DNA of 64,000 nucleotides from Scalesia atractyloides (lineage: Eukaryota; Streptophyta; Magnoliopsida; Asterales; Asteraceae), in contig CAMTDV010001633.1 of the NCBI GenBank assembly GCA_947069175.1, positions 57,828,102-57,892,101 of the forward strand, written 5' to 3'. Every line of letters begins with the position of its first letter. Position 1 is the first letter of the stretch. Made by a program: the position numbers and the translations under genes. Of the stretch, positions 36,320 through 48,420 are shown piece after piece. The notes beneath the pieces were generated by a model that saw only the letters and a list, made by a program, of their open reading frames with translations, had not been told where the DNA came from and did no database searches.

Positions 36320-39272
36320 CTAGTGGGAAAGCCCGCGCGTTGCGACGGGAGTCCGACTGATATCAAATCAATTATCATGCCTAATTGCCTATTACGAACC
36401 ACAACCATTCTAGGTTTCTAACATTTTATTCCATGAAACACTAAACATGAAGTCCTTTTAGCTTTAATTACCACACACATTAAAATTGTACACAATAGCA
36501 ACCCAAGAAGTATTATACAATTTTTAATGAAACCTTACATGTTACTACCAACATGGCAGCAACTCAAAACTACCATCAGATCCTTCTTCGCCAACTATCA
36601 CTAACGTTGGAATCCCCATAATCATGCCTCCATCGTGGTTCACCCATCGATACATCGTGTGATAACTACTCGAGCTTGAGTCCGTTGACCTCACAAACAA
36701 CAGCAGAGTGCAGGGAGAAGAGGGGCCCAGAGAATATGCAGACATAAAATGAAATAAAAGTCACCAAGACTTACCTAAGTTCTCTTTTGAAACCGTCATC
36801 GCTGTGAGGGTTAATAAAAGACTAACCTTTCTCCCAAGCTCCCTCGACGACATTCATACGTATAATTCACAACTTCTACAAGCTGAAGAATATAAATAAG
36901 AATTATAAAAACCATACTACTATAATAACAGTTTAATTTCATTAGGCATCTTTTCAACCTTTTTACCTGAAAACATATAAGACAAGATATTTTAAAACAT
37001 CCTCCACACATTAAAGAGGAAAGATGGCTAGTTGCTGGGTTTTAAGCAGGTTACCAATAACATGTTTAATGTTGAGTATAAGTGTGACAAGTAAATAATT
37101 ATAATGCGTCAAAAGTAACATTATTATGAGTAACCATGTGAAATAGAAACGGAAAAAACAAAAATATAAATTTTTTTCTAAACATTTAAACGGGTTAACG
37201 GGTCAACTTGTTTTTATGTAGGTCAACCCCGAACCATGTTAAATAGAAATGGAAAAAATAAAAAAATATATATAAGTTTTTTTTTCTAAACAGTTAAACG
37301 GGTTAACCTGTTTTTAGATAGGTCAACCCCAAACCCGACCTGTTTTTTAAACGGGTCGTGTTACTCGACCCAAACCCGTTTGTATACAAATAACATGTTA
37401 TAAACATGTACTTACATCACATGTCAGAAAAAAAAATATTAGCATGTGCTATAAACAAAATGCTGCTGATCCAGATGGTGATATGCTATTTTATTTCAAA
37501 TTTAGATTGCCGAATCAGCACAAAGAGATCAATCTATATGAACCAATATCCATGTCCAACACAAGTATCAAATACTTTTACAAGCAGATTTGCACTTTTT
37601 TCAAAAAAAAAAAAAAACAAACATTGTAGACAGAAAGATACAAAAATTCAAACCAGGCTAAACAAGCACAGGCATAACAAGAAAATCAAAAGATAGACTA
37701 AAAATAACATATTGTTTATTTCCAAAAACACCTTTAACGTATGCATGTGTATAGTGTAGCTTCCACATAGGTCAGGGATGATTCCAAAGACAATAAAACA
37801 AACAAACTAAAAAATCACTAAGCTACATGATATACAAAAAAAATACAATATTTTTCCTTTCTCTGCCTATCTTCAGAGCCCACTTCATCTTCTATTTAAA
37901 CTAAAAAAATTAATTATTTAGACAAAATAACAACATTTCATCAGGACTAAAAAACATAAAAGGTAAAGAAGTTATAATCTACGGTAACCAGAACACCAGA
38001 ACCACCAAGGCCAAACAGACAACTTTTTGTTCCATACTTGTTCTTTCTAGACCTATGGTATCCCTAAAATATGATAACCTAAAGATCAGTACACCTTTGC
38101 CAAAAAGTTAAGTTACAAAATTGATTATTACAACTTCAAAAATAGCCACTTCTCCGGTACATCCAAATACCCCTAAATCAATGACTAACAGTTTTCAAAG
38201 CAATTAATTAGTTCACCAGAACATGAAATCCAAACAATATACTCATAAATAATGCTAATATTATTATTATCCCAAAAACGTAGAAATATAACTCATAGTT
38301 CAGTGTCAAATGAAAAAAAAAATGTCAAAAAAAAAACAACCTAATTTAGGCCTAATAAACCCTACAAATAAAAACCAATTGATAAATCAGTGTATAAATT
38401 TGAAATCAACAAGCACATGTTAAGTAAGAAGCTAAATAAACAAGAAACCTGAAAGTGTTGGAGTTAGAATACCATTACCAATGACCATACAAGTCCCAAC
38501 AAGAGCTAAAACAAGTAGAAGTCTCTTGTATAAACGCTATATCTCTAATTTCTCCAAAGTAGATTTAAATCTTGATCCAAAAAAAGTCAAGCTAAATACA
38601 CGGTCTCATCTCTCCTTAACCCTAAATCCCTAAATCTCTTCTTAACCCTAAATCTCTAATTTTTCCTCTTAACCCTAAATCCCCAAATCTTCAATTGTCG
38701 GAATCCATTTGTTTATCAATTCCCTGCATCACATTTCAATTTCAAATGAAAATGAACAACAAATTCGAAACAATACATACTCCTCAGATACGAACATCTC
38801 GATTTCAAATGGATAGGTACACAAAATCGAAATCTAATAGCTAACCTATAACAGATTAGAATCAAATAGTTTGCAACTATCACAATCATTTATATTTCAG
38901 ACTGGATTCCTGGTGACATAATAGACAATTTTGAAAAATTATTGGAAGATTGAACAATATATTCACTTAAAACCCTAATCTTATATGGATGAAAACTTAC
39001 TCGTTTGGACGGTTCGTCTTCTTCACCAGGGAGAATTAGGGTTGCTGCCATCCAATCGTCCAGGGTGAAGAATTGATTTCAATGATGAGACCTAGTTGAT
39101 TATATTAGTAATTCGTGTGAAGCTTTGAGTCATCTTAGCACTATTGTTCAGTGTAGACTTCATTGTGGGTGTCGGGGATGAATTGGGGGCAAAATTGGGA
39201 GAAGAGGATAAAAGAACAGGGAAGAAGGCATGACCCTTCGTATCCGGTCTTAAAATTTTATAGTATTATAGA
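36320..39272 (-). mobile_element. Non-autonomous Helitron
   Basis: On the minus strand it begins TCTATAATACTATAAAATTT at 39272 and ends with the stem-loop CCCGTCGCAACGCGCGGG, a short spacer and CTAG at 36323-36320. The insertion lies between A and T (plus-strand A36319 and T39273), the Helitron rule. Flanks on both sides resemble the uninterrupted stretch at 35968. No Rep or helicase is present in the 2953 bp. A probable captured exon lies near the 5' end, and a second open segment at 36545-36745 (minus, 66 codons) could be another, but I cannot name either. Confidence 0.75.
39004..39051 (-). pseudogene. Possible captured first exon in the Helitron
   Basis: On the minus strand an ATG at 39051 opens MAATLILPGEEDEPSKR and meets a GTAAGT splice donor. 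Upstream lies a leader-like sequence. This looks like the 5' end of a plant gene picked up by the Helitron. The product is not recognised. Confidence 0.4.
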
Positions 39273-39427
39273 TATAAAGATATATTGTAAATAAAATACT
39301 ATAAGAAAAAACTAAAATAATTATTTTAAAACTTAAATACACTATTCATGATCAATTGGTTTTAAAAAATGGTTTTGATAATAATTAATAATAATAATAA
39401 TATGTACAATATAATAATAATAATATG

Positions 39428-39830
39428 TATAATAGTGTGATTCCCGCATGCTTTGTTGCGGGTCTTTGGTCATTATCGTTTCGGTTCATTACAATACCAG
39501 TACGATATCTGCACTCGGTATAGCAATCGTTGCTAATCGACACGTGTTTTACATCGATTGAAAACAATTAAAAAGACTACCTATACCGGTACCGGTGTTG
39601 TTCGGTCCGTATCGGTTAGTTACGATACCGATATCGTACAAACACTTGATATAGCTTACGATACCAAAAAAATACTTTATTGCGAATATAACTTTGTGCT
39701 CAATGAATTTTATGCCGCCACAATCCACATCGAGAAAACTATAAAAACGAATACGGTACCGTTACCAATATTGTTTGGTCGGTATATGTTCGGTTTGTGA
39801 TGATAAAAATATCAACTATGTATAACCTGT
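39428..39830. repeat. Copy of the repeat at 17084-17345
   Basis: TTCCCGCATGCTTTGTTGCGGG at the left forms a stem-loop like that of 17090-17110. The body shares long runs with 17150-17310, then continues into the GGTACCG repeat. The open frame at 39558-39800 belongs to this repeat. Probably a Helitron-type non-autonomous family. Confidence 0.5.
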
Positions 39831-39895
39831 TTGAGTATAACTTTATCAAATCGTACATAATAATAAGCACATGATGACGCTAATAATAAAAAAAA

Positions 39896-40937
39896 GAGTT
39901 AAATGCTTGGTTGGTCCCTGTGGTTTGCAAATCTTGCAGACTTGGCCCCAGTGGTTCACTAATTACACACTTGGTCCCAATAGTTTCAAATTTTGCACTC
40001 GGGTGGTCCTTACCACTAACCTTTGTTAGATTTCTCAGTTAAGTATATGCAAATTACTATATTACCCTTGAAATAATAAAAAAAAATATATAAACTGGCC
40101 GGCCACCACCACTTAGGTGGCGGCGCACGGCGCGCGGCGGTGTGTACAGACGCGGAGAGAGAGAGACCGACATCTCTCTGTAGCAGCGGCAGTGCCCGCG
40201 TTTAGCGGCGACGGCGGCCGCATCTCGTGGCAGAGGTGGAGGCGATGGCCCCGTTTAGTGGCGACTCTAGACTCGCCGGTGTCGACCAGCGGCGACCGGG
40301 GTGCAGATGACTCAGGTTCGAGCCTCAATCCCATCGGTTCAGGTTTGATGTCTTGCGCCGAGAGATCTGAGCGCCAAAAGTGACGTATTCAGTTTCGGAA
40401 TTTTGTTACTCGAGGTATTTTCCGGTAGAAACGCGATTGATTTGAGGTTTAGTCCACCGTCGGTGGTGGATTGGGCGGTTCCGATCATCAGATCCGGTGA
40501 TTACAGCGAGATATTCGATAGGAATGTTGATGTCACGGCTGACGAAACTGCCGTGAGGATGCTGGCGGTGTTGGCGGCGAGGTGTGTGAGATCGACGGCG
40601 GAGAAGCGTCCGGCGATGGCGGAGGTGGTGTAGTGTTTAACCGCGGCGAGTAAGCGAGTGACGTCACAAATATGGAACGGTTTTGGGCGTGTGCGGCGGC
40701 GCGTGAGAGTGACGTCACCGGCGAGGTCTGCACCGATGGGATTGAGGCTCGAACCTGAGTCAAGGGTAATATAGTAATTTTGCATATACTTAACTGAGAA
40801 ATCTAATAAAGGTTAGTGGTAAGGACCACCCGAGTGCAAAATTTGAAAACTACTGGGACCAAGTGTGTAATTAGTGAACTACTGGGACCAAGTCTGCAAG
40901 ATTTGCAAACCACAGGGACCAACCAAGCATTTAACTC
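39896..40937. mobile_element. Pack-MULE with ~177-bp TIRs and perfect 9-bp TSD
   Basis: GAGTTAAATGCTTGGTTGGT at 39896 begins a TIR of about 177 bp whose inverted partner ends at 40937; only a handful of differences are visible. Flanking TAAAAAAAA at 39887-39895 and 40938-40946 is a perfect nonamer, typical of Mutator-like elements. The interior is GC-rich, unlike its surroundings, and contains a kinase gene fragment. No transposase. The arm similarity suggests recent movement. Confidence 0.88.
40376..40687 (+). pseudogene. Captured receptor-like kinase C-terminal fragment
   Basis: From 40376 the frame reads KSDVFSFGILLLEVFSGRNA, then VVDWAVPIIRSGDYSEIFD, RMLAVLAARCVRSTAEKRP and MAEVV, a TAG at 40631-40633, and continues CLTAASKRVTS and IWNGFG. 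This is the protein-kinase end from subdomain IX (DVFSFG) to XI (conserved Arg in EKRP). It resembles receptor-like kinases such as Arabidopsis At3g51990/At1g28390 from memory. The ATP site and catalytic loop are missing, so it cannot be a kinase. The fragment sits between the TIRs, the hallmark of gene capture. Confidence 0.8.
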
Positions 40938-41100
40938 TAAAAAAAATATACCGATTTTATATGATATGGTACTAATGTAGTTTAGATAGTACTAGTGATA
41001 TCAAAGAAAGAAATTTAAAAATTAACATTAAAGAAATATATTTAAGCTTAAAATATAATAATAATATAAATAATAATCTATTATAATAATAATAATAATA

Positions 41101-41154
<54 letters not shown>

Positions 41155-41195
41155 CTACTGAAATGATAAAACTATGGAAAAAAAGCCTATTATAA
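40938..41195. repeat. AT-rich sequence with (AAT)n microsatellite
   Basis: The trinucleotide run occupies about 41083-41154 with one short interruption. No gene. Confidence 0.85.
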
Positions 41196-42136
41196 TCTTT
41201 CTATACTAATAAATAAAAATCTTTTTTGAACACGTGTTACTTTCTGGTGTTTTCTCACCTTATTTTCCTATTTGTCTCCATAGTAAATAATAATAATTTT
41301 AAACAAAATAATAGATAATAATAAATATTTAGATAAGAATAAATATTTAGATAAGGATAAATGTTTGTTTTTATTATAATCATAGTAAATGATAATAATA
41401 ATAATAATTTTAAACAAAAAATTAGATAAGAATATAAATGTTTGTTTTTATTATAATCACATTAAATAATAATAATTTTAGATAACAAAAATTATATAAG
41501 AATAAATATTTGTTAAAATGATGAGATATATAAAAACATGGGGACCGATTTCCACCTTTTTGAACTGTAAACTCGCTTGAATACAATTTTGAGACGAGTG
41601 TTTTATCAATGAAATAAACAAATAAGCATGCAGGTGCCTAAAACTAACTAAAGTAATTGTATCTCATGATTCGAACGTATCATAAAAATGAGATTCAACC
41701 CCATGTAACACATGTGTAATTTTAACCTAATAATAAATAAAATAACAACGTAAAATGTTACAATAAGTAAATGGTACATCAAAGTTCATTTTTAAAAGAT
41801 AAATCTTGACGACTGTATGTTTTAACATATGACATTATATTTTATTCAATAAGTGCAAAATACGAGTTTTTTTAAAGATATATCTTTTTTATTATTTGTT
41901 ATATAAAATTACATTTATGCAAAATAAAAAGACAAAGTAAAATGTTATAATAATTAAGTAAACAGTACTTTTCATTTTTAAAAGATAAATTTCGATAACT
42001 GTTTGTGTTAACATATTGCATTATATTTTATTCAGCACGTGCAATCTATAAGTTTTTTTAAAGATATATATTTTTTGTTATTTATTATAAAAAATTATAT
42101 TTATATAACCGTGTAATACACGGGGTTCTAATCTAA
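41196..42136 (+). mobile_element. Short non-autonomous Helitron (putative)
   Basis: The 5' side has A then TCTTTCTATACTAATAAA (41196). The 3' side has a perfect CCGTGTAATACACGG hairpin, a 9-base spacer and CTAA ending 42136 before T. The interior is AT-rich and non-coding with imperfect internal repeats (TAAAAGATAAAT-C and TTTTTTAAAGATATAT occur twice). Confidence 0.55.
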
Positions 42137-42294
42137 TAATATTATTAATAATAATAATCTATTATAGTTATAATATCGAATTGAATTGGAATAATAATAA
42201 TAATATCAAAAAGAACTATACATCATTATTATTTTAAAAACACAAAACTACTATCTGTACTTGCTTTCTACTTATATATAAAATATATATTAAA

Positions 42295-42631
42295 TTAGGT
42301 TAGTTCCCCGTGTGTTACACGGGTTGAACAATTTAAACTGTATAATAAATATTTCTTGTAAATGCAAAATAAAGATGAAGACATTTATGTACTAAATTGA
42401 CATAAATAAGTTAATATAAATGTAATGTTATATGATTGATAATAAAAAATAATTTTAAAAAAAATCTATGCATTGCCGGGTTGAATAATAATTGAATAAA
42501 GTATACTGTAATTTGTTAACATATAGAATTGTCAAGATATGTACATTCATGTGACAATTATAAATTTTGTTAAATTTATTTTTTAAACATTTACCACCTA
42601 TTTTATAATACTATTAATATTATAAGGTAGA
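42295..42631 (-). mobile_element. Short non-autonomous Helitron on minus strand (putative)
   Basis: On the minus strand it starts TCTACCTTATAATATTAATA at 42631 and ends with hairpin CCCGTGTAACACACGGG, a spacer and CTAA at 42298-42295, between A and T. It is 337 bp and has no coding capacity. Confidence 0.55.
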
Positions 42632-43706
42632 TTTGCTTCTAGTTAAATTAAAGGTCACACGACAACTCATAATTCAAATATTTTGAAATCATCATCTTCC
42701 TCTTCCTTCAAGCTCATAACCAGAAGCGAGATAGAGTCGTTGTAGCTTACCGGAAAATTCTCATATCGGTTCTTTACTCGGAGATATAAACAAAAGTGGT
42801 TAAACATAGAAAAGTAATAATAATTGTTATTTGAGAGGGTTAAACGTACCCCTTGTTAGAGATTCATAATGGACCCTCCATATTATTATGAGTGTAACCC
42901 AATATATTTTTTAGAATGGTTGTAAATGGTTGTGAGTGAAAGAGATAGAAAAAGAAGAAAAACAATATTATTCATCAGTAAATTTGAAGTAGATACCATT
43001 CACTTCTATAATTTTTAGCTGTTCCTGTAAAATATATAGAATTGACATTGAGTGACAAAATTAGAAAAAAAAAATAACTTTAACTGGTTTAATTAAAAAT
43101 ATTTTAAATTTTTTGTTACAAATACTATTCAATTATCCAAAAATAAATGAGGCATATTTTTTCGGCAGTTACATGCAAACAATCATACTTATCTTCGAAT
43201 TTTTTATTTTATTTTTTGTGATTACCTATTTTTTTATTCTTATCATCACTAACAAACTCATCAAATTAGTGAATTGATTTAGGTGGGAAAACACAATTAG
43301 AGAATACCTGAGAAAGTGCCATGTGTTCTCAAAAATGTTTTTGTTATTATATATATATATATAGATAGATAGATTATATTAAATGATTACTTTTATTAAT
43401 AGCATTAAATTATTACTTGATTAGAGATAGATAGGTTTATAGCTTTAGAGAGAGAAAGTAAAATTGTAGAGAGAGAGAGAGAAAAATACTTGGAATCCAC
43501 TCGAACGGTTTTAAACAACAGGGGCAGCTCATTCACCACTACTACTACTTTGTAATCGTAACTCTCAAGTCTCAAGTTCCAACACACATCATCACATCTT
43601 GTACATATAACAACAACAATACGACGTCGCATTGAGGAATCTGATCCTTCTTCACTTTTTGAACCACAATTCAAACAGAAAGAACAACTGTGTAGAACAA
43701 TCTCCA
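42632..43706 (+). promoter_or_regulatory. Upstream and leader region of the DUF4057 gene
   Basis: No other gene. AT-rich sequence leads to a TATA-rich run at about 43346-43380, then GA-rich tracts (about 43446-43486) and CT/CA-rich sequence up to the start codon. Plant leaders often carry such GA/CT tracts. The transcription start is not determinable from sequence alone. Confidence 0.4.
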
Positions 43707-46700
43707 ATGGCGACCAACACGCCGGTCAGAAAACCTCACACTTCCACCGCAGATCTGTTAACTTGGCCGGAAAATTCCGCCGTTGATTCGCCGGCCACCG
43801 CCTCCGCTGCTCGCTCTCATCAGGTATTCACAAATTAGGGCTAGATTGTTTTAATTTCATCATTTGTAGTAGTTGTTGTTGAATATTTGTTCGATTGGAT
43901 TAATGCAGCCATCGGATGGGATCAGTAAGGTGGTGTTTGGAGGTCAGGTTACCGACGAAGAAGTTGAGAGCTTGAACAAGAGGTTTGAGATCTGTCTGTT
44001 TTGTTTCAAATTGTTTATTTGTTGTTATTTGTTCACATTTGTGTCTTCGTGTATGTTTATGAAATATTAGATTATTTATTTGTAATTGATCTGCAACAGA
44101 GATTTTTATGGTTATATTTCTAATGTTCGAATTTGATTGGAGTTTCTTGCAGATCTGGTATGCTTTTATCATTAGATCATCAATGGTTGATATCACCCAT
44201 ATCAGTAATTTGACATTTTGTTTGTAGCTTGAGGTTCAATCGTGCATTTATCATAGTTATTAAAGGCTTTAGGCACCCAAGGCGCATAGGCCTCGCCTGG
44301 GGCCTAGGCGCAAGGCACAAAAAAAGCGTGGGCCTGAGAAAAAAAAACGCACAACAAAAAAGAATTAAAATATTTTTGTGTAATAGAAAATTAATACTAT
44401 TCTTCACATAAAATAAACTAAAGCTATTATATAACATTTAATATCATGATTTAGTACCAAAAGTTATAAAATGCTAGTTTATTAGTGTAGAAAAGTAGTT
44501 TCGTTAGATAAAAGTAGAAATCTAGCTGTAATCTTGCCGGAATTTAGAGAATTTTGCCGGAATCTGCTCATGAACCATCACATGGAGAATTAAAGCGCAA
44601 TTGCCTCGCCTTGCCAGGAAATTGGGCCTAGGCGCAAGAGGCGATGGCTTTTATGATTTGAGATCATGAGAATAAAGAAGGAAATGAATATCTAATTGTC
44701 ATATTTAGTGCCCGATTTGAAACATGAAAGTGTTCACTTAACTCTAGTTTCGCTTGTAACTTCATTTAAAACATGAAGTCGTAGATGTAACGTGAAAGGA
44801 TTGTTGCCAATTACAGTGTTAGCAATTTTTTTCTGCAGTGGTAATTTACTAATTTTTGATGTTTTTCAATAATGAAGTTTTGTCATTATATAGGCCTTGG
44901 GGTGTACTCTTAACTTCAAGGGTGTTAAAGATGACATGGCAAGTTAACATGTCTTTCAAACCACTCCCTCCCCATGTTAAGGGTGTTAAAAGTTAAAACC
45001 TCCCTTGGTTAGACTAGTGGGTGTGGGCGGGAGTTTGGGCGTGGGTTTGGGGGGCAACGCCAGCTTTTCCACCCCGGGTTGGCGTTGGGCTGGGCGTGAG
45101 TATTCCGCCTGGCATGGGGCGGGGGGGTGAGCTTGCTGGCTTTGGTTGGTCGGTCCAATATCCACATGGCTGGCCACGCCACACCACACCCCACTTTTTT
45201 GGGGTGGCCAGTGGCCTAGTGGAGCCAACCTTCGCCACGCGTCGTGCAATGCCCCCAACCCAAGCCCCCCCACACCCCGCAGTCGTAACATGTTAACTTA
45301 GGCAAAAAAGGAATAAGAAATTAATGCTATTTATTAATTATTATCAATGTTTATTTTAGCTAAGAAGTTAATGAAATGGTATTATTATTATAATTTACTT
45401 TGTATTTAATTTGAATATTTAATATTAAAATAATTAGAAAATGGTGGGTGAGGTAGAGTTAACAAGGTTAAACCATTTTCTTAGGATGAGATGAAGGTGA
45501 TATCTATACTTTAATTTAATGAAACTACATAGGGTGTAAGTCTTGTATAATTGTATACCCTTTCTGGTAAAATATTACACACAGTTGATACCAAAGTGAT
45601 TGATCATGGTGTTAAGGCCTCTCTTTATGTTATTTATCATTTGAAAATCCCTTGTTAACTTATTTTAAATTTGTTGTAATTCGTGGAATGATTGTTTGAC
45701 AAACCAGTGTCACCGAATGTTATGTGCAATAATGTTTTGTGGAAGTCTTTTCTATTATATATGTTTCTTTCATTTGATGCAACTTTGGACTCCTTTTGGT
45801 GATCGCAGGAAACCTGTTTCAGGGTACAAGTTAAAGGAGATTACCGGCAGTGGCATATTTGCAGCCAGTGGAGAGGATAATGTTGAAGAAGCAGATGCTG
45901 CTAATCCCACCCAAAATAATAAAACTGGATTACGAATGTATCAGGTAACTAATTTACACCCTCAATGTGCAATTTCTCCATCACATTTCAATTTTTATGT
46001 TTGAAACCATAAGATTTTCAGTTTAACCATCGTATTTCAATTTTTATGTTTAATACCTTAATATTTGAAATTATATTATTTGTTTCAAATATTATATGGA
46101 CTGTTTTAGTTGAAAGATCCAAAAGGTTCATGTTTCTTAGAAAGCTCCTCTTTTTGAAATGAAATATATTAGTGTGCCTCTTTTTTGGAAATAAAGGTTG
46201 TATAATAATCAGATGATGTATAAATAGCTCCCCAGGCTTTTAATTTTTTTTTTATGAAACATATTAGTTTGGTTTTGCTTATGTTAGTTTCAGGAAAAAA
46301 GTCGCCGAAAAATTGTATATTGACCTAAAGCTCTTAAACTTAAAGCTTTTTTTTCACATCTAGAGTGGTAAAGGTAACAAAAAATGTCCTTGATTCTGGT
46401 CTAAAGAATCAACTCTAGATGGATTGCCAAAAATGAGTAGATTCACGAGCGTCTTTGTTTATTTTTTCATTTTTACAACCGCCAAGTGACAAAAGCTTTA
46501 AATCTAGAGGAACTTTGTCATTTTACAGTATTCTTGCAAGTTCTTTTGCTAGAATTGGCAAAAATGAGACCAAATTGATTCACGGATGAACTCTAAATTT
46601 GTTTACCACTTGAATACTTGTATTCCTGTAATATTACAATATGTTTTCTCTGACCGAGCTTTATTTTCATCAGCAAACCGTTGCTGGGATCAGTCACATT

Positions 46701-47592
46701 TCATTTGGTGAAGAAGAATCAGTGTCTCCTAAAAAGGCACTTTCTGAAGCTAAGCAGCGGGAGCTAAGTGGTACATTAGATAGCGAGTCTGATTCAAAAT
46801 TGAAAAAACAGTTTTCAAATGCAAAGAACAAGGAGCTCAGTGGACATAACATTTTTGCACCGCCACCGGAAATTCAACCCCGCCCATTGGCCGCTCGTGC
46901 ATTGGCATTAAGAGAAAGCATAAGCATCGGTGAATCTGCTCCAAATAATGTACGCTGTTCTTTCATCTCTACTTACATGTTACATGCTTAGATTTATTAT
47001 CTTATAATTGTACACATTGCACAAATAGCTCATATTACATTGACAGTATTGACACATTGCATGCTTCATTTAGTTCATGTTTGAGTGAGACATCTTGAAT
47101 TGAGCTGACATTGATGAGTTAGACTGGTTGGATAAGGGATCAAAGTGGGTTCAAGTTATAACACATGTTTTTAGTACGGCTGGTTGGGTTAAAACACTTT
47201 TATCAGACATAAAACACACAAAACAGTGCAATTTTGTTTTACCCGTTTATCTAAAGCAACCCAAATCGGCCTATGCTTAAGCAAACTAGTCGAAATTGCC
47301 ACCTTTAAGTTGGACTAACGTCAAATACCCAATTGTATGTCAGACAAATGCTGAAGAACACATGATCAAGACGGCAAAGAAGATCCCGATCCAGAAGTTC
47401 ACAGAGCTTTCAGGAAACAATATTTTCAAAGGCGACGAGCCCCTGGCATCAGCAGAAAAGCCGCTGTGCTCAGCAAAGCTTCGGGAAATGAGTGGAAGTA
47501 ACATCTTTGCTGATGGGAAAGCAGAATCTAGAGACTATCTAGGTGGTGTTCGCAAGCCGCCAGGTGGCGAGAGCAGCATCGCATTGGTTTAG
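43707..47592 (+). CDS. DUF4057 / HN1-Jupiter-like protein, 5 exons, 283 aa
   Basis: Exons are 43707-43823, 43909-43982, 45809-45944, 46674-46949 and 47344-47592, all with GT-AG introns and consistent phase (852 nt including stop). The start CCAATGGCG suits plant initiation, although the frame is open 25 codons upstream. The N terminus has RKPHTSTADLLTWPE, then GISKVVFGGQVTDEEVE. Short related motifs follow: ITGSGIF (75-81), ELSGTL (139-144), ELSGHNIF (163-170), ELSGNNIF (222-229) and EMSGSNIF (249-256), ending RKPPGGESSIAL. This pattern identifies the plant DUF4057 family, related in motif style to animal HN1/Jupiter microtubule-associated proteins. It has no membrane segment or catalytic motif and is probably largely disordered. 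The molecular function is unknown to me. No lesion is seen. Confidence 0.9.
44255..44655. mobile_element. GGCCTAGGCGC-rich MITE in intron 2
   Basis: AAAGGCTTTAGGCACCCAAG at the left and an inverted GGCGATGGCTTTTAT at the right enclose an AT-rich body. Both ends carry GCCTCGCCT and GGGCCTAGGCGCAAG words. It lies in the 1826-bp intron 2 of the DUF4057 gene. The ends and superfamily are approximate. Confidence 0.5.
44884..45300. mobile_element. GC-rich inverted-repeat insertion in intron 2, with G4 motif
   Basis: From about 45010 the composition jumps to strongly G-rich, then C-rich. GACTAGTGGGTGTGGG near 45012 and the inverted CCCACACCCCGCAGTC near 45290 look like terminal inverted repeats. 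AAGGGTGTTAAA words precede it at 44921 and 44984. Frames are open on both strands only because of composition. Positions 45019-45054 contain five or more G-triplets. Confidence 0.5.
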
Positions 47593-48146
47593 GTTCTAAC
47601 CCATTTGTTTTCAGCATTATTATTTTGGGGTCTTTTGTTTCATGTGATTGGTAGTTGGTACTTGCTAATAACATTCATATGGATTCAACTTTTGGGTTTG
47701 TGTATCCTTTTGTTATTTGCACTTTTAGGGTACGGTGGTGTATGGACTAAAGCCTTGTAGCGTGTAGCTGAGTTAATTCTGACATCGTGGGCTTGGACAA
47801 TGCATAACATCTCTTATTGGCTGTGGACCGCTTGGCGAGATCGATTTACCTCTTATCCTGGGCGGTTAAGGGTTTTCGGAACTGAACCTTTTGAAAATAG
47901 TGTGGACCAATATGTGCACTTTTGACTGATGAGGTGGATTATGTTGATTATTATGTTTGTTTTAATGAACTGCTTGAGTTTTGAGTTGAGTTATGTTTGG
48001 TTGATATGTTTGAAGTTTATACAATTTTGAAATGACTATCCGCATGTCGTACAATTTAAAATTTTGATATCAATATAATCTTTTAGTGTAGATAAAATAA
48101 AATTCTAATGAAGCGTTAACAAAGAAGATGTAATTCCATTAAAATA
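47593..48146 (+). other. 3' flank of the DUF4057 gene
   Basis: T-rich sequence expected to contain the 3' UTR. AATATAATC near 48072 is one possible polyadenylation context. No other gene. Confidence 0.4.
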
Positions 48147-48420
48147 TCAAATTACAAACAATTGGCAGGTAAACGGGCAACAAGCTGCCGAAACCCCCTT
48201 TTGAATTGCAAAACCAATCCTGTTAAACACGAAACGACCCTTAAAGGTTGAGAGATTACTATTTACAACTCGTTGGACCCTGTTTAGGAATTCTACGGCC
48301 TCTGGGGCTAGGGACCCAAATGTATCAAACGTGAATGGGATAAACACGTGTTGATTCTCTAAACAAGCCTTCTCGTGTTTAGCGACCTTGCCTGATTCTA
48401 ATGACGCGTATTTAAATTAT
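48147..48420 (-). pseudogene. Fragment of a repeat-encoded plant ORF
   Basis: Minus-strand codons read FIPFTFDTFGSLAPEAVEFL, then LNRVQRVVNSN and FNRIGFAIQKGVSAA. I recall this block from the C-terminal part of proteins found in many copies across plant genomes, often annotated as retroelement-related or uncharacterised. The frame continues upstream past the ATG at 48347. It is isolated here, so most likely a remnant. Confidence 0.4.

Noticed and set aside
44986..45296. Gly/Trp/Pro-rich frames on both strands in intron 2
   Set aside because: Frames open in four phases because of G- and C-runs in a repeat inserted in an intron.
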